Below, one piece after another: positions 17,662-27,355 of a stretch of DNA of 64,000 nucleotides. The translations under genes and the position numbers were made by a program. The number at the start of each line of letters is the position of its first letter. Within the stretch, counting starts at the first letter, position 1. Source of the DNA: Lacimicrobium sp. SS2-24 (GTDB taxonomy: Bacteria > Pseudomonadota > Gammaproteobacteria > Enterobacterales > Alteromonadaceae); contig NZ_NIWW01000002.1 in assembly GCF_002201535.1 (NCBI RefSeq), positions 124,001 to 188,000 on the forward strand, given 5' to 3'. A model generated the notes under the pieces. It searched no databases. It worked only from the letters and a program-made list of their open reading frames with translations, and was not told the origin of the DNA.

Positions 17662-20064
17662 TTACTCTGAGGGCAACAGTTGGAGTTTGGACGTTGCAGA
17701 AGCCTGCGCGGCTTCACGAGTAATGGGTGTGCTGGAGGCTTGTTCTGAGATCCATGCAGGGATCTCTGAGTCATAGTGCTGATGAAATATTCGTGCAGCG
17801 ACACCGCCGGGGAGCGCGGTTAGGATAGCCTGCTGCTCTGCCATATCACTGACTAAGTTGTAGGACGCAAAAAAGGCCGTATCGAAGGGCTGATCAAAGT
17901 CATAGCGAGCGCGACGAATCGTATCGCTACTGCCGGACATAGGGTAGTCTCCACCCCCAACCCAACGGCTGCCGAAACCAGAGCGCCGCATTGGGCTGAC
18001 AAATTTCACACGGTGCACGTCGCCCCAAACGGCATTGTCATCGTATTGTTTGAGGCGCTGTTCTGTGGCTTTAGCCGCAGCAATGACTACATCGGCCAGG
18101 TTTTCGACGGTGTTTTTTGTCGCATGATTATCAAACCAGATGCTATGTGGCTCACTAACAAGCAGATGATCGAAGCGTTCTTGCCAAAAATACCAAAGAT
18201 TCAACATATCCGCCGTTAGCACTTCACCGAGATCATCCTCATATGTGGCGAGCGCCAGCTCCTGATAGAGTGTTTGGAAAAGCAACGTCGCCCTGCTCGT
18301 GGTGGTATCCATATAATCCCAATTGGTAAGCGTTTCGGCGAATTCCTTGTATTCGGCTTCTTTCAGCAGTGGTATCAGCATGGGAACAATGCGCTTGGCA
18401 TGCAAATTCTTAACGTCGTGCATAAAGCGCCAATGGTCATCTGCATTGATCGACTGTTTACCATCCATTAATTCAATCATGCGATCGTATCGATAAGATG
18501 GCGAGAAGTAGGTTGAGTAGGTGTAGGGATAATTGGTGGGGCGGGTATCATTATTGGCAGTGCCAGTCCAGCCCCGGTCAGGGTTGAATTCACCGGGCAT
18601 GTCGTCTTTGGGTATCCAGCGGTACCAATGAGGTTTAGAGTCCGTCACGGGAACCGGTAGAGCACCGGCGCCGAAACGACGGATGGGGATTTTCCCACTG
18701 GCGAGGCGACCAAAGTTACCGTCTACATCGGCAAATACAAAATTGAACATGTGGATATCGATTGATTTAACGGCGTCACGAACCTCCGATGCAGAGCGTG
18801 CAAACAATAATTTATCGAAACCAATGTCTCGATCGAACGCCACCGCCGCTCCCCAACGTAACGTGACTACCCGATCACCAAGGTCTATGATGCCGTGGTC
18901 TGACACTACAGGTCCGCGGTGAGTAGAACGTACGGTGATGATTTCCTCACGGAAGCCGCTGTCGGCGTCTTCATCCTTGATGCGGATCACTTCCTCGCGG
19001 CTGTTAAACGGAATCCGCTGATTTCCTTCTAAATAATGCGCATCAGAATCTGTTGCGATGCGTTCAATAAATAAGTCTTGAACATCGCCATAGGCGTTAG
19101 TGACACCAAATGCCACACGATCGGTTCGACCAATAACCATGCCGCCAAGGCCCGGTAATGCGGCTCCCGAAGCATGAAAGTCTGGTGTGCTCATACTGAT
19201 CGGATACCAAACGCCAGGCAACAACCTCGCATCGAGATGGGGGTCGTTGACCACAATGGCCGCGCCGCTGGCTGAGCGAGTGGGCCCAACAACCCAATTA
19301 TTCGACCCTACCTCAATAGGTGCCAGAAAGTCGTGCATTGTTAAGGGGGTAACTGGCGATATGCGCTTCGTTAGCGTGACCTCATTGTCAAAATTGTTTT
19401 TGGGTAACTTAACCGATAGCGCCGCTGGTGTGCGATCGGGATTCACATTAATTGATAGCAAGGTCGCCGCACGTTCTGCTCCCACCGTATCGATCAATGA
19501 CTGAGCCACGGCCTCAGCTTTCATATTCTTCGATTGTTGCAATGAAATGTATTGAAGAAGCACGGCAGTATCAGCCAAGGTCCATGGCTTTGGGGTATGA
19601 CCCATTAATGAGAGTTCGATCGGGAATTCGCGCTCTTGGGTGGCGATATACGCGTTAACACCATCAAGGTAATCGCCAACGAACTGCTTAACCTCGGGAG
19701 AGAATTGAGCTGCCATTTTGCGGGCGTTGTGCCACAAGCCTATGACGCGCATTTTTTTATCAGAAGCCAGTCCTGCCTCACCGATCAATTCAGAAAGGCG
19801 GCCTTTAGCCAGCATTTTGAAGAATTCCATTTGGAACAGACGGTCTTGCGCCGTAATGAAACCCTGCGCGCGCAGCATATCGCGTTTGTTACTCGCTGCG
19901 ATGTGTGCAATGCCTCGCTCGTCTCGGGTCACCGTAACGCCAGCATCTAAGATTTCTAGGCGGAGTTCGCCATTGGTTTTGTAATCATTAACTTGGTTTA
20001 ACCACTGTGCAGCGGCAAGCGCGGCGGCGACGAAAGCAATAACGATGAGAATCCATTTTTTCAT
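17662..20064 (-). CDS. Penicillin acylase family protein (Ntn hydrolase)
   Basis: An 800-aa precursor with an N-terminal membrane/signal segment (residues 3-20). It should cut itself before Ser254 in EVGSNNWVVG, giving a small and a large subunit, with Ser254 as nucleophile. NDPHLDARLLPGVWY and RTDRVAFGVTNAYGDVQDLF are standard family blocks. Members hydrolyse penicillins, N-acyl-homoserine lactones or N-acyl peptides, and the sequence alone does not decide between them. It lies 39 nt downstream of an AraC regulator on the same strand and opposite a TonB-dependent receptor, which suggests that it processes an imported acylated compound in the periplasm. Confidence 0.9.
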   Translation of the reverse strand: MKKWILIVIAFVAAALAAAQWLNQVNDYKTNGELRLEILDAGVTVTRDERGIAHIAASNKRDMLRAQGFITAQDRLFQMEFFKMLAKGRLSELIGEAGLASDKKMRVIGLWHNARKMAAQFSPEVKQFVGDYLDGVNAYIATQEREFPIELSLMGHTPKPWTLADTAVLLQYISLQQSKNMKAEAVAQSLIDTVGAERAATLLSINVNPDRTPAALSVKLPKNNFDNEVTLTKRISPVTPLTMHDFLAPIEVGSNNWVVGPTRSASGAAIVVNDPHLDARLLPGVWYPISMSTPDFHASGAALPGLGGMVIGRTDRVAFGVTNAYGDVQDLFIERIATDSDAHYLEGNQRIPFNSREEVIRIKDEDADSGFREEIITVRSTHRGPVVSDHGIIDLGDRVVTLRWGAAVAFDRDIGFDKLLFARSASEVRDAVKSIDIHMFNFVFADVDGNFGRLASGKIPIRRFGAGALPVPVTDSKPHWYRWIPKDDMPGEFNPDRGWTGTANNDTRPTNYPYTYSTYFSPSYRYDRMIELMDGKQSINADDHWRFMHDVKNLHAKRIVPMLIPLLKEAEYKEFAETLTNWDYMDTTTSRATLLFQTLYQELALATYEDDLGEVLTADMLNLWYFWQERFDHLLVSEPHSIWFDNHATKNTVENLADVVIAAAKATEQRLKQYDDNAVWGDVHRVKFVSPMRRSGFGSRWVGGGDYPMSGSSDTIRRARYDFDQPFDTAFFASYNLVSDMAEQQAILTALPGGVAARIFHQHYDSEIPAWISEQASSTPITREAAQASATSKLQLLPSE

Positions 20065-20103
20065 GCTAACCCTTTATTTACGGCCAATAGCTGAAGTGTT
20101 CTT

Positions 20104-21381
20104 TTAGCCGATATTGCGTAGGGAATTCTTCTCTTTTTGCAAATCCGAAAGAATTTCCTTATTTCCCTTGCTCAGTTCTTGGCGATATTTTTTCGGGGTT
20201 CTGGCGAAGTGTTTTTTAAAGTGGGTAAAGAAAGTCGAGGTTGAGTTAAAACCAACGTCAAAACCGACCTCGGTAACCGACGTGTTGAGTTGAGATGCAA
20301 GACGGTCAGCTGCTTCAACCACCCGATAGCGATTAACTAAATCATAAAATGAACGTCCAGCGTAACCATTAATGGTCTCTGAAATATGATGTGTAGGGTG
20401 CTCTAGCACACTAGCAATGTCGGCGACTTTTAAGCCAGGTTGTAGGTACGCTTTCTCATTTTGCATATAGTCGCAGATTTGCTGCCAAAGGAGAGACGCC
20501 GACTCTTGTGTTAAGCTGCTCGTGCGGTATTTGCTCTCTACTTCCTTCGTAAGTGAAGATGAGCTTTGAACAGTCTCTTTTGTCTGAGCCGCCTTTGTCG
20601 GCGAGGGCTCAATGAATCCGCCGTCTGCCTTGGTTTGATGGATGGCAAACCACGCAAACAGCAACATGACTAAGGTCGAGCCTAACGCATAGACAGGAGA
20701 ATGCACATAGCGCTGAACTTGGCCCATAAATCCCAATAAGTCGTAACAGGCCGAAAGTCCCGCCCCAGCCAACATAAAGTACGCCAGTACTTGCAGCCAT
20801 CGTAGTTGCAGATCTTCAATGGCGGAAAAATGGGCTTTGATGTGTTGGGTATGTTGGCGCAAGGTTTTTAGCGCTAAAAAAGCATAGACACCAATAGAAA
20901 TGAACGCGGCCCAGCGGTACAAACCTCGATGAGCAATCAGTGGCTCACAGTCATTGGCCAAGTAGCATGCCTCTGCCAGCGTATGCATATTCTGCACGGG
21001 GCTCTGCCACCACCATAAAAGCATCAGCAGTGGCGCGGGTAAAAAGTGCAACCAATAACGCCCCCGCCATTGGAACTCGCTTAGTGTTAGGTTGCAGGTG
21101 TAGAAATACAGCAGTGGACCAAACAACATTTGTAATGAAGAGAAGAAAAAGCGCTCTCTTTGCCACTGTGGTTGTCCATCAAAGAGCACAAACTGAAAAG
21201 AAAATGCACAGATAAGAAGGATTAATGCTGTCGCAAATCGTCGGCTAGTGAGGTCAACTCTTTGATTCTGCGAGATGACAAAGGCAATGCAAACGCCCAT
21301 CGACACGGTGATCAGTATCAAAAGGCTGCCCAGTGAAAAGAGATAGGGCGTTGCTAGCCATTGGGAAATATCAGTAAGCAC
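20104..21381 (-). CDS. Membrane AraC-family regulator
   Basis: A 425-aa protein. Residues about 13-250 are seven hydrophobic segments, followed by a Ser/Thr/Lys-rich linker and a C-terminal AraC DNA-binding domain (KVADIASVLEHPTHHISETIN, then VTEVGFDVGFNSTSTFFTHFKKHFARTPKKYR). Such membrane AraC proteins may sense a periplasmic or membrane signal directly. The start is a GTG at 21381; no clear ribosome site was seen. It is likely to control the downstream acylase and the divergent receptor. Confidence 0.88.
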   Translation of the reverse strand: MLTDISQWLATPYLFSLGSLLILITVSMGVCIAFVISQNQRVDLTSRRFATALILLICAFSFQFVLFDGQPQWQRERFFFSSLQMLFGPLLYFYTCNLTLSEFQWRGRYWLHFLPAPLLMLLWWWQSPVQNMHTLAEACYLANDCEPLIAHRGLYRWAAFISIGVYAFLALKTLRQHTQHIKAHFSAIEDLQLRWLQVLAYFMLAGAGLSACYDLLGFMGQVQRYVHSPVYALGSTLVMLLFAWFAIHQTKADGGFIEPSPTKAAQTKETVQSSSSLTKEVESKYRTSSLTQESASLLWQQICDYMQNEKAYLQPGLKVADIASVLEHPTHHISETINGYAGRSFYDLVNRYRVVEAADRLASQLNTSVTEVGFDVGFNSTSTFFTHFKKHFARTPKKYRQELSKGNKEILSDLQKEKNSLRNIG

Positions 21382-21452
21382 ATCAAACAGTAATGCTGAA
21401 CAACCAAGCCCTGATCATAGCGGCATTGAACATGTTATTCATTTATTTATTG

Positions 21453-21468
21453 CGAATTTGTAAATTCG
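21453..21468. promoter_or_regulatory. Palindrome in the araC-receptor spacer
   Basis: CGAATTT-GT-AAATTCG is a perfect 7-bp inverted repeat in the divergent spacer, a plausible operator for the neighbouring regulator. Confidence 0.35.
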
Positions 21469-21540
21469 GAAGAGCGTATCGTGCTCCTTTGTTATTAAGG
21501 CAAGGCTTAGTGAAAAAATTGCACAGCAACAGCTAAGTGA

Positions 21541-21556
21541 AAGCGTCATAACGCTT
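21541..21556. promoter_or_regulatory. Second palindrome upstream of the TonB receptor
   Basis: AAGCGT-CATA-ACGCTT is a perfect 6-bp inverted repeat 43 nt before the receptor start codon. It could be an operator or lie in the 5' leader. Confidence 0.3.
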
Positions 21557-21598
21557 CAATAAAAATGATATGCACCTTGCCGTAACAGGAGAAGACAC

Positions 21599-23896
21599 GT
21601 GAAATATGCCCTATCAGCGATTGCCGTTAGCACACTTGCCTATATAGGCATGGTACCAAGCCAAGCCCTTGCTCAACAGAGTGAGGATGTCGACGAAGTC
21701 ATCGAGGTCGAGCAAATCATGGTCACCGCCCAGAAACGCGGCGAGAACTTGCAAGAGGTGCCGCTGGCGGTGTCGGTGCTGAATAGTGCTGCTCTTGATC
21801 GCAATGGCATTCAAACTTTTCAGGATGTGCAACACAGCACGCCTAATCTCACCATGGCTGTGGCATCGCCTTTTGCGACAACCGTTAACATGCGTGGAAT
21901 CCCATCCAATCCCAATGGCGTATTTAATTCAGGGGCGAGTCCGGGTTTAGGAATCTATGTTGATGGTGTGGTCTATGCGCGCCCTTCAGGCTTTAACCAA
22001 GAGCTGACCAATATCGAACGAGTAGAGGTGTTACGAGGTCCACAGGGGACTTTGTTTGGGCAAAACACCAACTTAGGTGTTATTAACATTACCACCCGCA
22101 AGCCAAGCCATTATACCGAAGGCAAAGTTAAAGCGACGGTAGGCAATTATGGATTACGTAAGCTCAACGGCTACATCAGTGGCAGCTTAGTGGAAGACAC
22201 CGTTGCCGCGGCGGTTTCATTATTCGAGGTCAGTCGAGACGGCTACAGCGAAAACATTGGCGAAGGCAATGATGTCGGTACAGCAGATCGCTTCGGTGGT
22301 CGAGTACAGTTTAGAGTAACCCCCAGTGATGCGTGGACTCTCGATATTAACGCTGACTTCCTCAAAGACGACAGCATCCCAGAAGCCGAAAAGTTAGTGG
22401 GTTTTGGGCGCGGCCTTGGTTTTATTGCGGGCCTTAATGCTGGGGTAAACATCGCAGATTTTATTACGGATGCCCCTCGGCAGGTGAATATAAACACCGC
22501 CAATCACTACGTTTTTCGAGATAACTGGGGGCTAGATGCAACGGTGAGTTATCAGTTTGCGTCAGGCATGGAGTTTAAATCCATTACTGCTAAGAAAATC
22601 TATGATGCGAGCCTAGGGTATGACGAGGATGCCATGCCATTAGACTTCAACGTCGGCTTGCAAGGAGAGAATACCGAGCAGTTTACTCAAGAGTTCCAAT
22701 TGATTTCACCGGCCGAGAATGATTTCCGCTACGTACTTGGCGCTTACTACCTAGACAACGAGTCTGAAAGTATTCAGGACTTCGTAACCCCGTCAGGCGT
22801 TATGGGCATTCCCACTGGCTTACCCGCCCCCCTCCCTCAAACACTTGGTTTCTTACCCGGAGAAGGGGTCACCAATAGTGGCAGTGTTGTCACTAAAAGC
22901 TCAGCCATTTTTAGCAATGTTAATTATGACCTTAATGATGTTTACAGCGGTTTCTTAGGTCTACGTTTCTCTGAAGTGGAAAAAGACATGATATTCCGTC
23001 AGGACGGATTTGCTTCTACGTTACCTGGCATCTTCCTCAACGGCTTTGTGGATATACCGGAAACTCAACAGCGCCAAGAGGATGATTTTATGTCTTGGAC
23101 CTTTGGTTTAAATGCTCAAGTTGCAGACAACAGTATGCTGTACGGAAAAGTCTCCCGCGGCTACAAAGAAGGAGGGTTCAACTTCCGACCTCAAAGCCTG
23201 TCAGCAATTGGTGGTGACATTGACAACCCTGAGATGGACTTTGGTCGTGAGGAAGTCACCAGTTATGAAATTGGCGCCAAGAGTGACTTGCTCAAGCGCC
23301 GGCTGCGGCTGAACCTAGCGGCGTTTTATTTGGATTACGAAGATATTCAGACACGAGTCGTAGAGCCCGAAACAGGGGTAAACCGTGTTGTGAATGGCCC
23401 AACGGCGACTAGCCAAGGTGTTGAAGCTGAGGTTAACTTCCGAGCAACCCGTAACCTGACACTTAATGCCAGCTTGGGTTATTCAGATGCCGCCTTTGAT
23501 GACTTTTCCAACTGTTCCAGAGACATTGACTGTACCGGCAACCAACTTCCCGGTGCGGCCCGTGTGACGTCTAATATGACGGCAACCTATACCACCATGT
23601 TGGACACCGACTGGGAAATGTACGCCTCTGCTAATTACTCATATCGCAGCAGTATGCACTCAGACGCGCAAAATCTGGATGTAACGGAGTTGGATTCGAG
23701 TCGTTTGATCAACGCGCAGTTAGGTTTTGTATCGCCTCAGGGCGATTGGGATGTGCTGTTCTGGGCGAAAAACCTTGCCGATGAAGACATTGCCGTCACT
23801 CGCCGTGATCAGTCCATTTCTGAACTTGGCTTGTCGACAGTGGTTTACCAAGCCCCTCGTACCTTTGGTATTACGGTAACCTACAATTATTTTTAG
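21599..23896 (+). CDS. TonB-dependent outer-membrane receptor
   Basis: A 765-aa receptor with a signal peptide ending near SQALAQ, then a TonB-box-like EQIMVTAQKR, a plug domain (NGIQTFQDVQHSTPNLTM, IERVEVLRGPQGTLFGQNT) and a 22-strand-type barrel ending in the terminal Phe of TVTYNYF. It imports a large substrate at the cost of the proton gradient. The ligand is unknown; the divergent acylase operon suggests an acylated molecule. The start is GTG at 21599 with AGGAG 7 nt upstream. Confidence 0.93.
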   Translation: MKYALSAIAVSTLAYIGMVPSQALAQQSEDVDEVIEVEQIMVTAQKRGENLQEVPLAVSVLNSAALDRNGIQTFQDVQHSTPNLTMAVASPFATTVNMRGIPSNPNGVFNSGASPGLGIYVDGVVYARPSGFNQELTNIERVEVLRGPQGTLFGQNTNLGVINITTRKPSHYTEGKVKATVGNYGLRKLNGYISGSLVEDTVAAAVSLFEVSRDGYSENIGEGNDVGTADRFGGRVQFRVTPSDAWTLDINADFLKDDSIPEAEKLVGFGRGLGFIAGLNAGVNIADFITDAPRQVNINTANHYVFRDNWGLDATVSYQFASGMEFKSITAKKIYDASLGYDEDAMPLDFNVGLQGENTEQFTQEFQLISPAENDFRYVLGAYYLDNESESIQDFVTPSGVMGIPTGLPAPLPQTLGFLPGEGVTNSGSVVTKSSAIFSNVNYDLNDVYSGFLGLRFSEVEKDMIFRQDGFASTLPGIFLNGFVDIPETQQRQEDDFMSWTFGLNAQVADNSMLYGKVSRGYKEGGFNFRPQSLSAIGGDIDNPEMDFGREEVTSYEIGAKSDLLKRRLRLNLAAFYLDYEDIQTRVVEPETGVNRVVNGPTATSQGVEAEVNFRATRNLTLNASLGYSDAAFDDFSNCSRDIDCTGNQLPGAARVTSNMTATYTTMLDTDWEMYASANYSYRSSMHSDAQNLDVTELDSSRLINAQLGFVSPQGDWDVLFWAKNLADEDIAVTRRDQSISELGLSTVVYQAPRTFGITVTYNYF

Positions 23897-23909
23897 GTTT
23901 TGACCAAAA

Positions 23910-23945
23910 GTGAGAAAACCGTCAGTGAGTGTGCGGTTTTCTCAC
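23910..23945 (+). terminator. Hairpin terminator after the TonB receptor
   Basis: Arms GTGAGAAAACCG and its exact complement (12 bp) are separated by a 12-nt loop, 14 nt after the stop. The 3' side has only a modest T content. The remaining ~260 nt up to the IS element show no gene. Confidence 0.75.
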
Positions 23946-24276
23946 CTTAATCACTGGATAAATAGACCGCACTATTCCTCTCTCGGCAGAGAAACTCTGA
24001 TCGCAGGTTGGCCCACAAATTACATCGGCTTATTATTAAGAAATATTTTTGGGGGCCGGTCACTATAGGCTGGCTCTGCTCAGAAACTGAGAAATGGGTA
24101 AAACATCATTCCACTGTCAATTCGACGATTCGTACTTCACCTAGCGCTAGCGGCGAACCAAAACCACATTTTGGTGAGCGTTGTGATAATAATTTTGAAA
24201 TAGTCAACTGGTAAGGCCTGAGATTTCCCGACACTTTTTATGGTAAAAATGTAACTTAAACCATAAGAGGTAAATC

Positions 24277-24573
24277 ATGGGTTCAGGTATCCGTTACTCG
24301 GATGAATTTAAACAAGAAGCAGTAAATCAGGTTGTCCTTCATGGCTACAGCGTTGCTGATGTCGCAAAGCTGCTCGATATCAGCACAAAGAGTCTCTATG
24401 ACTGGATGAAGGTGTTCTCAAAGTCTCCCAGGAAACGCCAGGAAGATGAAGATCTTCGAGCAGAAGTAGCGAGGCTGAAGCGAGAGCTTAAGCGGACACA
24501 GCAAGAGCGAGACATATTAAAGGAAGCCGCGGTGTTCTTTGCCGGCGAGTCAAAGAGCGGTACCCGTTCGTAA
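24277..24573 (+). CDS. IS3-family transposase OrfA
   Basis: A 98-aa DNA-binding subunit: helix-turn-helix in YSVADVAKLLDISTKSLYDWMK, then a coiled-coil from about residue 58 (LRAEVARLKRELKRTQQERD) ending ILKEAAVFF. It binds the IS ends. Its frame overlaps the unopened part of the orfB frame, so a -1 slip near TTA AAG or TTC TTT would give the OrfAB transposase. Confidence 0.93.
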   Translation: MGSGIRYSDEFKQEAVNQVVLHGYSVADVAKLLDISTKSLYDWMKVFSKSPRKRQEDEDLRAEVARLKRELKRTQQERDILKEAAVFFAGESKSGTRS

Positions 24574-24596
24574 AATCTCGTAGTACCGATTATCCG

Positions 24597-25430
24597 GTGA
24601 GATTGTTGTGCAGAGCCCTTGAGTTGCACCCTAGTGGCTATTACGAGTGGCTGCAACAGCCCCAAAGCCAGCGAGACAAGGATGATAGTCGTTTACTTGG
24701 TGCCATCAAGCAGTTCTGGTTGGAAAGCGGCGGCCATCATGGCTATCGCAATCTGCATTTAGATCTTCTGGAAGCGAATATCCCGTGCGGTCGTGACCGA
24801 GTGTTACGGCTAATGCAGCAAGCCGGTATTAAAGCCCAGCGAGGATATAAAGCGCCAACGGGGCGTTATGGCGGAAAGCCGGATGTTGTTGCTGCCAATA
24901 TGCTTAACCGCGATTTTACTGTGACAACGCCTAATCAGTGGTGGGTAAGCGACATCACCTATATTCATACGCATGAAGGCTTCTTGTTTTTAGCGGTCGT
25001 AATGGATTTATACGCTCGCAACATTGTTGGCTGGTCGATGAGTGACAGAATGACAGAAGAGCTGGTGATGGATGCGCTGACCGCTGCTTATTGGCGGAGA
25101 AAACCAGCAGATACGGTTTACCTGCATTCTGACCAGGGCTCTCAATATAGTAGTCGTAGCTTCAGAAAGTTACTCAATACACTGGATGTTCAGCCCAGCA
25201 TGAGTCGGCGAGGTAACTGCTGGGATAACGCAGTAGCGGAGAGTTTCTTCAGCAATCTAAAGAAGGAGAAGATCAGGCGTATCAAATACAAAACCAGAGA
25301 TGATGCACGACAAGCGATGTTTCATTACATTGAGATGTTTTACAATCCAAAACGTCGGCACACAAACAACGGGCGATTGTCACCGACTAAGTATGATCGG
25401 CAGTATTTTAAGGATATGGAAAGTGTCTAG
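24597..25430 (+). CDS. IS3-family transposase OrfB (DDE domain)
   Basis: A 277-aa frame that starts at a GTG but extends upstream without a stop (reading YPFVKSRSTDYPVRLLCRALEL), as expected if it is made as an OrfAB frameshift fusion. The catalytic triad is in VSDITYI, HSDQGSQYSS and AVAESFF. The HTH_21 region HGYRNLHLDLLE precedes it. It catalyses copy-out paste-in transposition of the element. Confidence 0.93.
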   Translation: MRLLCRALELHPSGYYEWLQQPQSQRDKDDSRLLGAIKQFWLESGGHHGYRNLHLDLLEANIPCGRDRVLRLMQQAGIKAQRGYKAPTGRYGGKPDVVAANMLNRDFTVTTPNQWWVSDITYIHTHEGFLFLAVVMDLYARNIVGWSMSDRMTEELVMDALTAAYWRRKPADTVYLHSDQGSQYSSRSFRKLLNTLDVQPSMSRRGNCWDNAVAESFFSNLKKEKIRRIKYKTRDDARQAMFHYIEMFYNPKRRHTNNGRLSPTKYDRQYFKDMESV

Positions 25431-25493
25431 TAAACTCAGGCCTTACCAGTATGATACTTTAATACTTAGTATGAGACTTTATTACTCTCTTAC

Positions 25494-25518
25494 AAAAAAA
25501 GGGCCTTGCGGCCCTTTT
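25494..25518 (-). terminator. Intrinsic terminator of glmS
   Basis: Read on the minus strand, AAAAGGGCC, a GCAA loop and GGCCC followed by seven T form a strong terminator directly after the glmS stop. The IS element ends 45 bp beyond it. Confidence 0.9.
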
Positions 25519-25519
25519 C

Positions 25520-27352
25520 TTATTCTACGGTAACGGATTTAGCCAGGTTTCTTGGCTGGTCCACATCAGTGCCTTTGATAATGGCCACATAGTAGCTCAG
25601 CAGTTGTAGTGGCAAGGTATACACAATAGGCGCAATGATGCTGTCCACGTGGGGCAGGTTAATCACCCGCATGCTGTCATCACTCTCAAAGCGCGCATCT
25701 TTGTCGGCAAACACATACATGATACCGCCGCGGGCGCGTACTTCTTCCACATTGGATTTGAGCTTTTCAAGCAGCTCGTTGTTGGGCGCCACTACGATCA
25801 CCGGCATTTCATCGTCGATCAGCGCCAGCGGGCCGTGTTTCAGCTCCCCTGAGGCATAGGCCTCGGCGTGGATATAAGAGATTTCTTTAAGCTTGAGCGC
25901 TCCTTCCATGGCGATGGGGTATTGATCGCCACGGCCGAGGAATAAGCTATGGTTTTTATCGGCGAATTCTTCCGCCAGCTTTTCAATCTCATCACTCAGG
26001 GCCAGGGTCTCTTCCAGTTTGGCGGGCAGGCTGTGCATGGCCTTGATAATATTGTCGTGCTCCGCTTTATCCATGTTATTGAACTGACCCAGCGCCAGTG
26101 TCAGCATCATCAGTCCGGTCAGCTGAGTGGTGAAGGCTTTGGTGGAGGCCACACCGATTTCGGCGCCCGCCAGAGTCATAAAGGCCAGATCCGACTCGCG
26201 CACCAATGAGGAGCCAGGCACATTGCAAATGGTCATGCTGGCGGCATAGCCAGAATCTTTGGCAAGGCGCAGCGCGGCCAGGGTATCGGCGGTTTCACCG
26301 GACTGGGAAATGGTCACCAGCAGGCTATTGGGGTGTACAAAGGATTTGCGATAGCGAAATTCTGAAGCGATCTCGACGTTACAGGACACATTGGCATATT
26401 GCTCCAGCCAGTAGCGGGCGGTCATGCCTGAGTGATAACTGGTACCACAGGCGACAATCTGCACATGCTTAATGTCTTTGAGAATATCCTCAGCCCGGGC
26501 ACCGAAAATCCGTGCATCTACCCCCTGCTGAGTCAGTCTGTCCTGCAGGGTATTGCGCACTACGGTAGGCTGTTCGTGGATTTCCTTGAGCATGTAATGG
26601 CGGTAACCGCCTTTGTCGCCGGCATCATGTTCAATATCGGAGTCATGCACCTGACGCAGCACTTCGTTGCCATTTTTATCAAAAACATGCACCTGAGTAC
26701 GGCTAATTTGCGCCACGTCACCTTCTTCGAGGAAGATGAAGCGCCGGGTAACGGGTAACAATGCCAACTGATCCGAAGCAATAAAGTTTTCATCAATGCC
26801 CAGACCAATCACCAAGGGGCTACCTGAACGGGCGACTACCACTTTTTCGGGATCGGCTTTATCCATCACCACGGTGCCGTAGGCGCCATGGAATTTGCTT
26901 ACGGCGTTCTGCACTGCTTTGAGCAGGCTGTCGGTACTCTTCAGTTCATGTTCAACCTGGTGTGCGATGGTTTCGGTATCAGTATCTGAGGTAAATACAT
27001 AGCCTTCCCCGCGCAGGGTTTCACGCAGGCTCTGATAGTTTTCAATAATACCGTTATGAACCACAGCAATGCGTTCATTGGAAAAGTGCGGATGCGCATT
27101 GGCTTCAGTGACACCACCATGAGTCGCCCAGCGGGTGTGAGCGATACCGGTGAACCCTTTTATGGGGTCGGCAGCAATGGCATCCGCCAGTTCCTGAACC
27201 TTGCCGGTGCGGCGCATGCGGATCAGGTTGTTTTCTGCGTCCAGTACGGCAACCCCTGCCGAATCGTAACCCCGGTATTCGAGGCGTTTGAGTCCTTCGA
27301 GTAAGATACTGACCACATTACGTTCGGCCACTGCCCCTACGATTCCACACAT
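25520..27352 (-). CDS. glmS: Glutamine-fructose-6-phosphate aminotransferase (isomerising)
   Basis: A 610-aa enzyme making glucosamine-6-phosphate from fructose-6-phosphate and glutamine, the first step to UDP-GlcNAc. Cys2 in MCGIVGAV is the glutaminase nucleophile; [11 protein letters not shown] and HTRWATHG are the class II amidotransferase blocks. Two SIS isomerase domains follow ([17 protein letters not shown]), and the C-terminal KSVTVE is conserved. It starts 3 nt after its DeoR-type regulator gene and closes the hexosamine cluster. Confidence 0.98.
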   Translation of the reverse strand: MCGIVGAVAERNVVSILLEGLKRLEYRGYDSAGVAVLDAENNLIRMRRTGKVQELADAIAADPIKGFTGIAHTRWATHGGVTEANAHPHFSNERIAVVHNGIIENYQSLRETLRGEGYVFTSDTDTETIAHQVEHELKSTDSLLKAVQNAVSKFHGAYGTVVMDKADPEKVVVARSGSPLVIGLGIDENFIASDQLALLPVTRRFIFLEEGDVAQISRTQVHVFDKNGNEVLRQVHDSDIEHDAGDKGGYRHYMLKEIHEQPTVVRNTLQDRLTQQGVDARIFGARAEDILKDIKHVQIVACGTSYHSGMTARYWLEQYANVSCNVEIASEFRYRKSFVHPNSLLVTISQSGETADTLAALRLAKDSGYAASMTICNVPGSSLVRESDLAFMTLAGAEIGVASTKAFTTQLTGLMMLTLALGQFNNMDKAEHDNIIKAMHSLPAKLEETLALSDEIEKLAEEFADKNHSLFLGRGDQYPIAMEGALKLKEISYIHAEAYASGELKHGPLALIDDEMPVIVVAPNNELLEKLKSNVEEVRARGGIMYVFADKDARFESDDSMRVINLPHVDSIIAPIVYTLPLQLLSYYVAIIKGTDVDQPRNLAKSVTVE

Positions 27353-27355
27353 AAT

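Larger units (their letters stand above)
24209..25448 (+). mobile_element. IS3-family insertion sequence, 1240 bp
   Basis: Terminal inverted repeats begin TGGTAAGGCCTGAG on the left and end with its exact complement on the right, with partial identity continuing to about 25 bp (GACACTTT shared). Two overlapping-phase ORFs follow the IS3 plan: orfA with a helix-turn-helix and leucine zipper, then orfB with a DDE integrase core in the -1 frame. No matching 3-4 bp target duplication flanks it (AAC left, GTA right), so it may be old or rearranged. Both ORFs look intact. Confidence 0.92.

Noticed and set aside
25449-25520. Tn7-type insertion end at attTn7
   Set aside because: No Tn7 end sequence or tns genes were seen; the nearby element is an IS3-family IS.
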